A stretch of DNA of 41,200 bases from NCBI GenBank assembly GCA_964627055.1, contig CAZVGV010000007.1, positions 1 through 41,200 of the forward strand, in the 5' to 3' direction. Below the pieces are notes generated by a model. It was not told the DNA's origin and searched no databases. It saw nothing but the letters and a program-made list of their open reading frames with translations. This document shows positions 8,635-15,290 of the stretch, piece after piece. The stretch comes from JBBTQS01 sp964627055. GTDB lineage: Bacteria > Patescibacteriota > Patescibacteriia > Magasanikbacterales > JBBTQS01. The translations under genes and the position numbers were made by a program. The stretch's first letter is position 1. Each line of letters starts with the position of its first letter.

Positions 8635-9264
8635 ATGAAAAAAGCTTTGATCATCACCGCGATCGTCCTGGTTGTTGCAGCTGTGGCAGGCGGCGTGTAC
8701 TGGAAATGGTTTCGTACAGATACGGGCATGGTTCAAGGTGGGCCCACCCTTCCAGCTCCTGGGGAGCTTTCCTCGGGTGTGACCGCTGAGATTGTGGGTG
8801 AGGAAGTCAGCAAGGATCAACTGCTCGCGCAGGTGCAGCAACCCGCAGATACTTCGAAGCCAGCGCAGCTCACTCCAGAGCAAAATGAGAGCATGAGCAT
8901 CGGCAATCTTGCGCGTTCGTTCACTGAACGTATGGGGAGTTACTCGCCATCGTCCAACTACGACAATCTGCGGCAGCTCTTCCCACTGATGGCACCAACG
9001 ATGCGTGCATGGGCAGATGGGGTAATTGCACGTGGAGGAAAGACGGAAATGTCTGTACGCACGAGCGCATTCTCTGCCACCGAAGACACAGCACAACGAA
9101 GTGGGGAGAAGCGTGCGTACACCGTGGCAACACAAAAAGAAATTCGTGAGAATGCTACTGCCACGCCAAAAATGGTGTATCAAAAGGCTACTGTGGTTGT
9201 GGTGAAGTCTGGAGACACGTGGCTTGTAGAGAGTGTAACTTGGGGTGCTGAAGGGGATATCTAA
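8635..9264 (+). CDS. Membrane-anchored VirB8/TraM-like (NTF2-like) protein
   Basis: A 209-residue protein with a short cytoplasmic MKKA start, one transmembrane helix (about 4-22), a linker of about 60 residues and a single extracytoplasmic domain. That domain has the layout of NTF2-like folds: helical segments with SYSPSSNYDNLRQL and MRAWADG, then strands ending in GDTWLVESVTW. Single-pass proteins with an external NTF2-like domain are the VirB8/TraM/TcpC scaffold components of T4SS, so this is the best candidate for that subunit. AAAGGA-like sequence precedes the ATG. The next gene starts directly after its stop. The assignment rests on architecture and context and would need structure comparison. 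Confidence 0.6.
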   Translation: MKKALIITAIVLVVAAVAGGVYWKWFRTDTGMVQGGPTLPAPGELSSGVTAEIVGEEVSKDQLLAQVQQPADTSKPAQLTPEQNESMSIGNLARSFTERMGSYSPSSNYDNLRQLFPLMAPTMRAWADGVIARGGKTEMSVRTSAFSATEDTAQRSGEKRAYTVATQKEIRENATATPKMVYQKATVVVVKSGDTWLVESVTWGAEGDI

Positions 9265-9993
9265 ATGGAACAACAGTCTCCTGGTCGCCTGCGGGCACTG
9301 GGCAGATTCTTTCTTGATTCCGTCTTCCCACAATTTTGCATCGGATGCGACCGTGAAGGCGCGGCATTGTGCCGCGTTTGTTGTGCTGTGTCCGCACGAG
9401 ACCTGGTATGGTTTTGCCCTGTGTGTATGGAATCACGTACAATTCTGGGAACATGTGACTCTTGTGATGGCGCGCTTGATGGTCTTGCGGTCATCGCGCA
9501 GGCGAGAGATCCACTCATTCGTCGTGCGATACATGAAGTCAAGTTTGGATTTCGTGAGCGCATCGCAGTGGTGATGGGTGAGCGGTTAGGTGAACAGCTA
9601 GGCATGGCGCCATTTCCAGAGTCCCTCACACTTATTCCTGTACCTCTTTCACATCGACGAATGATCACACGTGATTTCAATCAAGCGCACCGCATCGCGG
9701 AGGGTGTCATTGTGGGTGCGAGGCGCCCAGGGTGGGCGATATGTCCAGAAGTACTCATTCGAACGCGAGCGACGCGAGCTCAGGCAACACTTGAGGGCAG
9801 GAACGCTAGGTTTGCGAATGTGGAGGGTGCGTTTGTAGCGACTGGCCCGGTGGGTGGTGACGTCCTGNNNNNNNNNNACGTCCTGCTTATTGACGACGTG
9901 GCTACGACAGGGGCTACACTTCAGGCTTGTGCTACTGCACTGCGGTCGGCTGGGGCAGCGCAGGTTTTTGCTGCTGCAATTGCCCATGGATAA
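9265..9993 (+). CDS. comF: ComF-family phosphoribosyltransferase-like protein (contains assembly gap)
   Basis: The N-terminus has the ComF cysteine array (C25, C28, C36, C39, then C51, C54, C64, C67), expected to bind zinc. The C-terminal half is a type I phosphoribosyltransferase domain with the PRPP-binding motif VLLIDDVATTGATL. ComF proteins take part in natural transformation in several bacteria, interacting with DNA-processing factors after uptake. The gene begins on the base after the stop of the VirB8-like gene, so it is the last gene of the T4SS-like operon. Ten Ns sit just before the PRPP motif. The flanking sequence suggests the gap is an artefact and that the gene is intact. Confidence 0.88.
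   Translation: MEQQSPGRLRALGRFFLDSVFPQFCIGCDREGAALCRVCCAVSARDLVWFCPVCMESRTILGTCDSCDGALDGLAVIAQARDPLIRRAIHEVKFGFRERIAVVMGERLGEQLGMAPFPESLTLIPVPLSHRRMITRDFNQAHRIAEGVIVGARRPGWAICPEVLIRTRATRAQATLEGRNARFANVEGAFVATGPVGGDVLXXXXVLLIDDVATTGATLQACATALRSAGAAQVFAAAIAHG
9868..9877. other. Assembly gap (10 N) flanked by identical 8-mers
   Basis: ACGTCCTG occurs directly before (9860-9867) and directly after (9878-9885) the Ns. Collapsing the overlap removes 18 bases, which keeps the comF frame and gives GGDVLLIDDVATTG, the expected motif. Probably two contig ends that overlap. Confidence 0.8.
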
Positions 9994-9999
9994 CTTGCG

Positions 10000-10028
10000 T
10001 TGACAGCATGGAGTTCTTTGCGTACACT
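10000..10028 (+). promoter_or_regulatory. Promoter for the tRNA-Ser locus
   Basis: TTGACA (10000-10005), a 17-base spacer and TACACT (10023-10028), with predicted start near 10035. It lies just after comF and upstream of both the decayed and the intact tRNA-Ser copies. Confidence 0.75.
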
Positions 10029-10044
10029 ACGACCAGAAATCATT

Positions 10045-10106
10045 GGAGAGATGGCTGAAATGAGCACGTGCGCTACGTGCGATTCCGGCATCTTCTTCTA
10101 GGGTTC
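10045..10106 (+). pseudogene. Decayed tRNA-Ser copy
   Basis: TCATTGGAGAGATGGC at 10040-10055 is identical to 10105-10120, which covers the 5' end of the intact tRNA-Ser. A GGGTTC T-loop-like piece occurs at 10101-10106, where the intact gene has it about 9 bases further on. The middle has lost the anticodon arm pattern and instead forms a GCACGT/ACGTGC hairpin. I read it as a truncated tandem duplicate lying between promoter and functional tRNA. Confidence 0.5.
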
Positions 10107-10109
10107 ATT

Positions 10110-10197
10110 GGAGAGATGGCCGAGTTGGTCGAAGGCACCACACTGCTAACGTGGCAGGGAGTAAAATCCCTCGAGGGTTCGAATCCCTCTCTCTCCG
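10110..10197 (+). tRNA. tRNA-Ser(GCU)
   Basis: Acceptor arms GGAGAGA/TCTCTCC pair over 7 bp. The anticodon loop is CTGCTAA, giving anticodon GCU for AGC/AGU codons. A long variable arm (GGGAGTAAAATCCC) identifies a class II tRNA of serine type. The T arm is AGGGTTCGAATCCCT. The CCA end is not encoded (GCC follows). Confidence 0.95.
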
Positions 10198-10202
10198 CCG
10201 CC

Positions 10203-10243
10203 GTATAAAAGCACTGTCCTTAAAAGAGGCAGTGCTTTTATAC
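10203..10243 (+). terminator. Hairpin after tRNA-Ser(GCU)
   Basis: A 14-bp stem (10203-10216 with 10230-10243, GTATAAAAGCACTG/CAGTGCTTTTATAC). It lacks a long T-run downstream. A related sequence with a T-run is found 680 bp away at 10907, see the flanking repeats. Confidence 0.75.
10226..10241 (+). repeat. Left 16-bp repeat flanking the HIT gene
   Basis: GAGGCAGTGCTTTTAT, forming the right arm of the tRNA-Ser terminator. It differs at one base from 10907-10922. Confidence 0.7.
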
Positions 10244-10381
10244 TACGGAGTTTGATTTTAGAAATGAGCCGAGACCAGAATGGGTTGGAAATTTTGAGGA
10301 AACTATCTTTTGAAATAATACGTGTATCTCAGGTTGATCAAGAAAATGGTTGCATGTTGTAATGAAACCAAAGAAATAATT

Positions 10382-10882
10382 ATGACAAAATACGAGGCAA
10401 CAACAAAAGACAACAAATGTATTTTCTGCGAAATTTCTGCTGGAAATATCAAAACAGCAGGGCTCTTTTGGGAAGATGAGGAATTTATGGCTTGGCTCGC
10501 CATTGATCCAAATACAAAAGGTTTTTCGTGTGTCGTTCCAAAGAAACATTATGGAAGTGATGTTTTGAAAATGCCTGACGATGTATTGCAAAGATTTATC
10601 ATCGCTTCTAAAAAAGTTGCAGGAATACTTGAAAACTATTTTGACGATGTTGGACGGGTTGGGCTGATGATGGAAGGGACGGGGATTGACCATGCACATA
10701 TTAAACTTGTTCCGCTTCACGGAACAGAAAATCTAAAGAAAGGTATTTGGGAGCAATTTTTGAGTGGAAAAGAATTTTGGTTTGATAAGTATGAGGGCTG
10801 GATTTCTTCAGGAAGCGGCCCAATGGCTGACGCCGAAGAGTTGCAAAAACTTGCTTCTGAAATTAGAGAAAGTCAAAGGTAA
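10382..10882 (+). CDS. HIT-family protein, AT-rich and probably acquired
   Basis: A 166-residue HIT-superfamily protein, expected to hydrolyse or transfer nucleotidyl groups. The start MTKYEATT at 10382 is chosen because the zinc-type CxxC (residues 13-16, CIFC) then lies near the N-terminus as usual; a longer frame opens at 10322. The histidine triad region reads HAHIKLVPLH, so the first two His (104, 106) are present but the third triad position is Lys (108). The nucleophile in HINT-type enzymes is the middle His, which is kept. The gene is clearly more AT-rich, with A/T-ending codons, than its neighbours. It sits between a tRNA gene and near-identical 16-bp repeats, suggesting horizontal acquisition. 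Confidence 0.88.
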   Translation: MTKYEATTKDNKCIFCEISAGNIKTAGLFWEDEEFMAWLAIDPNTKGFSCVVPKKHYGSDVLKMPDDVLQRFIIASKKVAGILENYFDDVGRVGLMMEGTGIDHAHIKLVPLHGTENLKKGIWEQFLSGKEFWFDKYEGWISSGSGPMADAEELQKLASEIRESQR

Positions 10883-10906
10883 ACTATTGCGGACGGGAAA
10901 TCCGCT

Positions 10907-10922
10907 GAGGCAGTGCCTTTAT
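10907..10922 (+). repeat. Right 16-bp repeat flanking the HIT gene, with T-run
   Basis: GAGGCAGTGCCTTTAT, 15 of 16 identical to 10226-10241 and followed directly by TTTTTG. A small GCGGA/TCCGC hairpin lies just upstream (about 10890-10905). The site probably ends HIT transcription and may be the displaced half of the tRNA terminator. Confidence 0.65.
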
Positions 10923-10974
10923 TTTTTGCAAGCCCAGATATCCACTTGTCCACATGCCTGTGTACAACCTGTTG

Positions 10975-10983
10975 TGGTATACT
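10975..10983 (+). promoter_or_regulatory. Extended -10 promoter of the nrd operon
   Basis: TGGTATACT gives an extended -10 element (TATACT at 10978-10983). No good -35 hexamer is found at 16-18 bases. The predicted start near 10990 is directly before the first leader hairpin. Confidence 0.6.
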
Positions 10984-10990
10984 CATTCCC

Positions 10991-11142
10991 GTGACCACAA
11001 GATGTAGTGGTTACTGGGGAACAGAGCACTGCTCTGTATATCTCTGCTCTACACACGTCGAGCAAAGAGGCCTTTCTCAGTCGGGCAAGACCTCTTTGAC
11101 CCTCTCGTCTGTAACGCTTGACGTGCGGACAGGAGCGGGGAC
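10991..11142 (+). promoter_or_regulatory. Structured 5' leader of the nrd operon
   Basis: About 190 bases separate the predicted transcription start from the reductase gene. Visible stems: P1 10991-10998/11007-11014 (GTGACCAC/GTGGTTAC) at the very 5' end; P2 11021-11027/11031-11037 (ACAGAGC/GCTCTGT); P3 11064-11070/11091-11097 (AAAGAGG/CCTCTTT) enclosing a 20-base loop with a possible CTT/AAG extension; P4 near 11109-11132 (GTCTGTA with wobble pairs to TGCGGAC). I do not recognise a known riboswitch class or NrdR boxes. The region ends in an SD that serves a leader ORF. Confidence 0.5.
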
Positions 11143-11184
11143 ATGACTTACATAACTCAATCACGTTTTGATCTGTCTGTATGA
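11143..11184 (+). CDS. 13-codon leader ORF translationally coupled to the reductase gene
   Basis: ATG at 11143 is preceded by AGGAG (11131-11135) at a 7-base spacing, the best SD in the leader. It encodes MTYITQSRFDLSV and its TGA overlaps the reductase ATG as ATGA (11181-11184). The reductase start has no SD of its own, so reinitiation from this leader ORF is the likely way it is translated. Confidence 0.6.
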   Translation: MTYITQSRFDLSV

Positions 11185-13034
11185 TGACTCAGGCTCAGTT
11201 TGGTGCGTCAAAAAATGAGGAACATGAGAAGCAAGAACACATAATCGTGAAGACCATTCGTCGCAGTGATGGTCGTGAGGAGGCGTTCGACATTGCACGG
11301 TTGCAGCGATCATTGGAACTGGCTTTTGCTGGGGCGGGACGAGCAGATGGACCAGAGAGTGCGCACATTCAGGGTGTGTTGCAAGACGCGGTACAGCGAA
11401 TCGTTGCAGACTTCGATGGTCACACAGTGGTTGAGACTCGTGATATCAAGGAGGCTGTTGGTGGAGCACTCATTGAGGGGGATCTCTTCGATGTAGCGAA
11501 GCATTACCTTGCCAATGATATGTCTGCGGAGACTGTGGTGAATGTAGAAATGATTGCAGCAGCTGAACCAGTAGCAGCAGTGGCGTTCCAGGTTGCATCA
11601 TCTGCACCAGAACCTCGTACATCACGTGCGGTGCTTGCGTCTCGTCGTCGCCTGCCTGATGAGCGTCAGAGTATTACGCATAAGTTCGAGATCGGTGTAC
11701 ACACAGGATATATCACAGTAGGTCTCTACGAAGACGGCATGCCGGGTGAGATCTTTGTGTCCATGAGTAAGGAGGGGAGCACCCTTGCAGGACTTCTTGA
11801 TGCGCTTGCAACGTCCATCTCGATTGGGTTGCAGTACGGTGTGCCACTTAAGACATTGGTCGACAAGTTCTCGCACATGCGATTCGACCCATCTGGGTTC
11901 ACGAACAACCCCAACATTCGCATGGCGAAGTCGGTGGTGGATTATATTTTTCGTTGGATGGGGCAGCGATTCCCAGAAGCAATGGCAGTGGCTCAGCCAC
12001 GTATTGAAGTTGCAGACGCGCAGCGTATTGTTGGAGCTCCCGTAGCCGCACCTTCGCTCCTGCAGAAGAGTCCGATCGTCGGCTCATGTCCAATGCTCAC
12101 ACCACGAACGTTTTACAAGCCATTCGAATACCCACAGTACTTCGAATATTTCACCAAGCAGAATCAGGCACACTGGATGCCGATTGAAGTGCCGATGGAG
12201 AACGATATTATCGACTTTAAGAAGAATCTTTCTGAGTCTGAGAAGTCGTTGGTCATCAACATTCTGCGATTCTTCACACAGAGCGATATTGAGGTGAACA
12301 ACAATTACAACACACGCCTCATTCCGACATTTGAGAAGCCGGAGATCAAGATGATGTTGTCGGCGTTTGCAGCGATGGAGAGTATCCACGTGTGGGCATA
12401 CTCCTATCTCAATGATTCACTCGGACTTCCAGAGCGTGAGTACTCTGCATTCATGGAGTACGAAGCAATGCGCAAGAAGTATAACTATCTCCAGTCATTT
12501 GATGTGCGTAGTGTTGAGGATCTTGCGGTGAATCTCGCAGTGTTCGGTGGATTTATTGAGGGGGTAAGTCTCTTCGCAAGCTTCGCGATCCTTATGAACT
12601 TCCCACGCATGGGCAAGCTTAAGGGTGTAGGGCAGATTGTGTCGTGGAGCATCCGTGATGAATCGTTGCATAGCAAGGCAGTGTGTCATTTGTTCCGAGA
12701 CTTCGTATCTGAGAACAAACACATCTGGACACAGGACCTCCAGCAGACGCTGTACTCCGCATGTCGCGATATGGTAGCAACTGAGGATGCGTTCATCGAT
12801 ACATGCTTCGCAAGTGGCGAGGTGCCTGGGCTTACTGCAGAGCAGGTGAAGCAATATATCCGCTATACCGCAGATCGCAAGCTCAATGATCTTGGACTTG
12901 ATGCGGTGTACAACGTGAGCAACCCGCTTGGATGGCTCGATATCATGGTGAATGCGAAAGAGCACACCAACTTCTTCGAAAACCGTGCGACGGAGTACTC
13001 GAAGGCTGGTGTCGTGGACGATTGGGACAAATAA
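11181..13034 (+). CDS. nrdB: ATP-cone / TSCPD / class I R2 fusion (ribonucleotide reductase beta)
   Basis: A 617-residue three-part protein. Residues 20-112 are an ATP-cone (VKTIRRSDGREEAFD near the start), the allosteric dATP/ATP switch. Residues 155-265 match the C-terminal TSCPD region of B12-dependent class II reductases (LPDERQSITHKF, GYITVGLYEDG, LQYGVPL, FDPSGFTNNP, KSVVDYIFRW). Residues ~305-617 are a class I radical subunit with all six metal ligands: D369, E400, H403, E460, E494, H497. A tyrosine sits at H403+4 (Y407), the radical-tyrosine position. ATP-cone/NrdB fusions are known in some bacteria; the extra class II domain is unusual. An in-frame stop just upstream fixes the start near 11181. 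Co-transcribed with nrdA. Confidence 0.93.
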   Translation: MMTQAQFGASKNEEHEKQEHIIVKTIRRSDGREEAFDIARLQRSLELAFAGAGRADGPESAHIQGVLQDAVQRIVADFDGHTVVETRDIKEAVGGALIEGDLFDVAKHYLANDMSAETVVNVEMIAAAEPVAAVAFQVASSAPEPRTSRAVLASRRRLPDERQSITHKFEIGVHTGYITVGLYEDGMPGEIFVSMSKEGSTLAGLLDALATSISIGLQYGVPLKTLVDKFSHMRFDPSGFTNNPNIRMAKSVVDYIFRWMGQRFPEAMAVAQPRIEVADAQRIVGAPVAAPSLLQKSPIVGSCPMLTPRTFYKPFEYPQYFEYFTKQNQAHWMPIEVPMENDIIDFKKNLSESEKSLVINILRFFTQSDIEVNNNYNTRLIPTFEKPEIKMMLSAFAAMESIHVWAYSYLNDSLGLPEREYSAFMEYEAMRKKYNYLQSFDVRSVEDLAVNLAVFGGFIEGVSLFASFAILMNFPRMGKLKGVGQIVSWSIRDESLHSKAVCHLFRDFVSENKHIWTQDLQQTLYSACRDMVATEDAFIDTCFASGEVPGLTAEQVKQYIRYTADRKLNDLGLDAVYNVSNPLGWLDIMVNAKEHTNFFENRATEYSKAGVVDDWDK

Positions 13035-13059
13035 TTTATTCGATCTTTTTACTACACGT

Positions 13060-14964
13060 ATGCCATACGCATCGGTTATTGATGCACTGTCTGCGAATGA
13101 TCTCGGGGCTGCGCGCGATCTCTTGCTTCAGGAGATCGAGACTGCTACAGCGAACAAGAACAGCTGGGATTGTCCGCATTACATTGCAGATCCAGAAATT
13201 CAGAAGTCTATTGATCTCAACGCAGTGCCGGTCGCACCACTTTCGTACTTCGGCCTTGAGAATCTTCGCGATCGCTATTTCATTCGCGATGCCTCGGGTG
13301 AGATTTGTGAGAATCCCAAGACGTTCTATGCACGTGTTGCAACGGGTATGGCACGTGGTGATCGTGCGCTTGCGCAGCGGCTCTACAACGCAATGGCCCA
13401 GCAGTGGATTACACCTGCGTCTCCAACCATGATGAATATTGGAACGAAGAAGGGGCTGCCGATCTCATGCTTCCTCAACACGGTACCTGATACGCTCGAA
13501 GGAATTTTTGAGGCATACCGTGAGAACGCGTTCATGGCGAAATACGGCGGTGGTATTGGTACAGACTGGTCGCAGTTACGCGGACAGAATGCTCCATTGC
13601 AGAAGAGTGGATTGCGTAGCTCTGGTGTGATTCCGTTTTTGAAGATCATGGATTCAACGACGATCGCAGTGTCTCGTAATTCTATTCGCCGTGGTGCTGC
13701 AGCTGCGTACTTGCGTATTGACCATCCGGATATCGAGGAGTTTCTTGAGATCCGTAAGCCTACAGGTGGCGACATGGACCGCAAGTGTCTGAATATCAAT
13801 AATGGAATTGTGATCACGGACGAGTTCATGCAGGCCGTGGAGAATAAGACAACGTTCAAGCTTGTAGATCCTCATTACAAAACAGTTACGAAGGAATTGG
13901 ATGCAGTTGAGCTTTGGCGCAAGATTCTCAAGATGCGCGCAGAAACCGGTGAACCGTACATGCTCTTCATTGACACGGTGAACAAGGCAGTGCCGCAGCA
14001 TCATCGTGAGAAGGGACTGCTCGTGCGACAGAGCAACTTGTGCACAGAGATTGTATTACCAACCAACGAAGAGCGCACCGCGGTTTGCTGCCTCATGAAC
14101 CTTAATCTTGAGCGCTACGATGAGTGGAAGCCTGTACTCCCAGCACTTGTGGCAGATTGTGTGACAGCGCTTGATAATAACTTGGAGACATTCTGTGATC
14201 TGGCTGATCCTGTGGATTTCAAGAAGGCGATCAATTCCGTGAAGCATGAGCGATCGATCGGTCTTGGAACTATGGGGTACCATGGGTATCTCATGAGCAA
14301 GAATGTGCCGTTCGAGTCACTGCAGGCGCGACTCATGAATAAGTCGATCTACAAGGCGATTCACGAGGCTGCAGTCGTGGCGAGTGAGCAGTTGGGTCGT
14401 GAGCGGGGCTTGCCACTGGATGGAGGTACGCGTCGTAATTCGTATCTCACGTCAGTGCAACCGACTGCATCCACTGCATTCTTGTGTGGTGAGGCAACAC
14501 CGGCGGTTGAGCCTATGGCAGGGAATGCGTATTTGCAGAAGACGCTCTCAGGTAGCTTCTTGGTAAAGAATAAATACCTCGAGCGATTGCTGGAGACGAA
14601 AGGTCTTAACACCACTGAAGTGTGGAAGTCGGTAATTGCGGCGAAGGGGAGTGTGCAATTGCTCGATATCCTTACCGATGACGAGAAGAAGGTTTTCCGC
14701 ACTGCATACGAAATGAACATGCGCGAGATTGTGCAGCAGGCAGCAGATCGCCAGCCGTACATTGAGCAAGCGCAATCATTGAATCTTTTCTTCGAAACGC
14801 CAATCTCCGGCAAGTACTTAGATGAGGTGCATCTCATGGCATGGAAGCTCGGGGTGAAGTCGTTGTATTATGTCCGCTCTACGGCACCGATTCAGGCTGC
14901 GTCAATCGACATGAAGGTGGAGAAGCGCAATGTAGCTGCAGAAGAGTGCGCTGTCTGTCAGTAG
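13060..14964 (+). CDS. nrdA: Ribonucleoside-diphosphate reductase alpha subunit
   Basis: A 634-residue catalytic subunit making dNDPs from NDPs. ATG 13060 is chosen; the longer frame from 12952 would overlap nrdB by 83 bases and adds a non-conserved basic stretch. Visible catalytic residues: C137 (ISCF), N326/C328/E330 in SNLCTEI, a second active-site Cys at 343 or 344 (VCCLMNLNL), the Tyr pair of the radical pathway in SLYYVRS, and the C-terminal reductant-binding pair C630/C633 (CAVC). It is shorter than E. coli NrdA (761) mainly because it has no N-terminal ATP-cone; the cone is on the partner NrdB. Gap to nrdB is 25 bases with no promoter seen. Ended by the hairpin at 14989. Confidence 0.96.
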   Translation: MPYASVIDALSANDLGAARDLLLQEIETATANKNSWDCPHYIADPEIQKSIDLNAVPVAPLSYFGLENLRDRYFIRDASGEICENPKTFYARVATGMARGDRALAQRLYNAMAQQWITPASPTMMNIGTKKGLPISCFLNTVPDTLEGIFEAYRENAFMAKYGGGIGTDWSQLRGQNAPLQKSGLRSSGVIPFLKIMDSTTIAVSRNSIRRGAAAAYLRIDHPDIEEFLEIRKPTGGDMDRKCLNINNGIVITDEFMQAVENKTTFKLVDPHYKTVTKELDAVELWRKILKMRAETGEPYMLFIDTVNKAVPQHHREKGLLVRQSNLCTEIVLPTNEERTAVCCLMNLNLERYDEWKPVLPALVADCVTALDNNLETFCDLADPVDFKKAINSVKHERSIGLGTMGYHGYLMSKNVPFESLQARLMNKSIYKAIHEAAVVASEQLGRERGLPLDGGTRRNSYLTSVQPTASTAFLCGEATPAVEPMAGNAYLQKTLSGSFLVKNKYLERLLETKGLNTTEVWKSVIAAKGSVQLLDILTDDEKKVFRTAYEMNMREIVQQAADRQPYIEQAQSLNLFFETPISGKYLDEVHLMAWKLGVKSLYYVRSTAPIQAASIDMKVEKRNVAAEECAVCQ

Positions 14965-14988
14965 CGCGCATCGTGTGATGCACAAATC

Positions 14989-15018
14989 AAAACGCGACTC
15001 TGTTGGGAGTCGCGTTTT
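14989..15018. terminator. Bidirectional terminator between nrdA and the broken minus-strand gene
   Basis: A 12-bp perfect stem (14989-15000 with 15007-15018, AAAACGCGACTC/GAGTCGCGTTTT) with A-tract and T-tract on either side. It can end nrdA on plus and the small gene ending at 15032 on minus. Confidence 0.85.
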
Positions 15019-15083
15019 GGTTACTGGCGCACTACGTTGGCCAACGCAGAGCGAAGTTGATGCGGTCAGGGTCCTCGCCGTGT

Positions 15084-15093
15084 NNNNNNNNNN
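15084..15093. other. Assembly gap (10 N) inside the insertion
   Basis: No shared sequence at the two edges. The right edge is transposase-coding, so the missing part is probably the rest of the IS, which assemblers often fail to join. True size unknown. Confidence 0.7.
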
Positions 15094-15290
15094 AATTGGT
15101 ATCATAATAGGGCGACATTTGGGTGGGCTCCAGCAACGTCGAGAATCACTTATTCGACCAAAACCGGCTTCATCTTGAAATATAACCCGTAAAGGTTTAT
15201 CGTGTTTTTTGGCTTTTTTTCTGGCTTCTTCCACCAGCTGAGAAAAAATTTTTAAAGTACTCAGCCTGCGTGCTGTTACGAAGTACATGA
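15094..15290 (-). mobile_element. IS630-family transposase fragment
   Basis: The minus-strand reading from about 15260 to the gap encodes EEARKKAKKHDKPLRVIF followed by QDEAGFGRISDSRRCWSPP, which is the start of the IS630 DDE domain (first catalytic Asp in FQDE, then the RRCW signature). The helix-turn-helix half expected upstream is missing, and the remaining DDE residues lie in or beyond the gap. The outer border is not exact: the host-gene frame fades between about 15290 and 15310, near a CTATACC sequence that offers a TA target. Confidence 0.7.

Noticed and set aside
878..9264. Integrative conjugative element
   Set aside because: No relaxase, coupling protein, integrase or att sites seen around the operon; it ends in comF and looks like a fixed chromosomal locus.
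10946..10983. TTGTCC (10946) as -35 for the nrd promoter
   Set aside because: The spacer to TATACT would be 26 bases; an extended -10 promoter is more plausible.
12952..13059. Extended nrdA start overlapping nrdB
   Set aside because: Would overlap nrdB by 83 bases and adds a non-conserved basic stretch; ATG 13060 fits family length.
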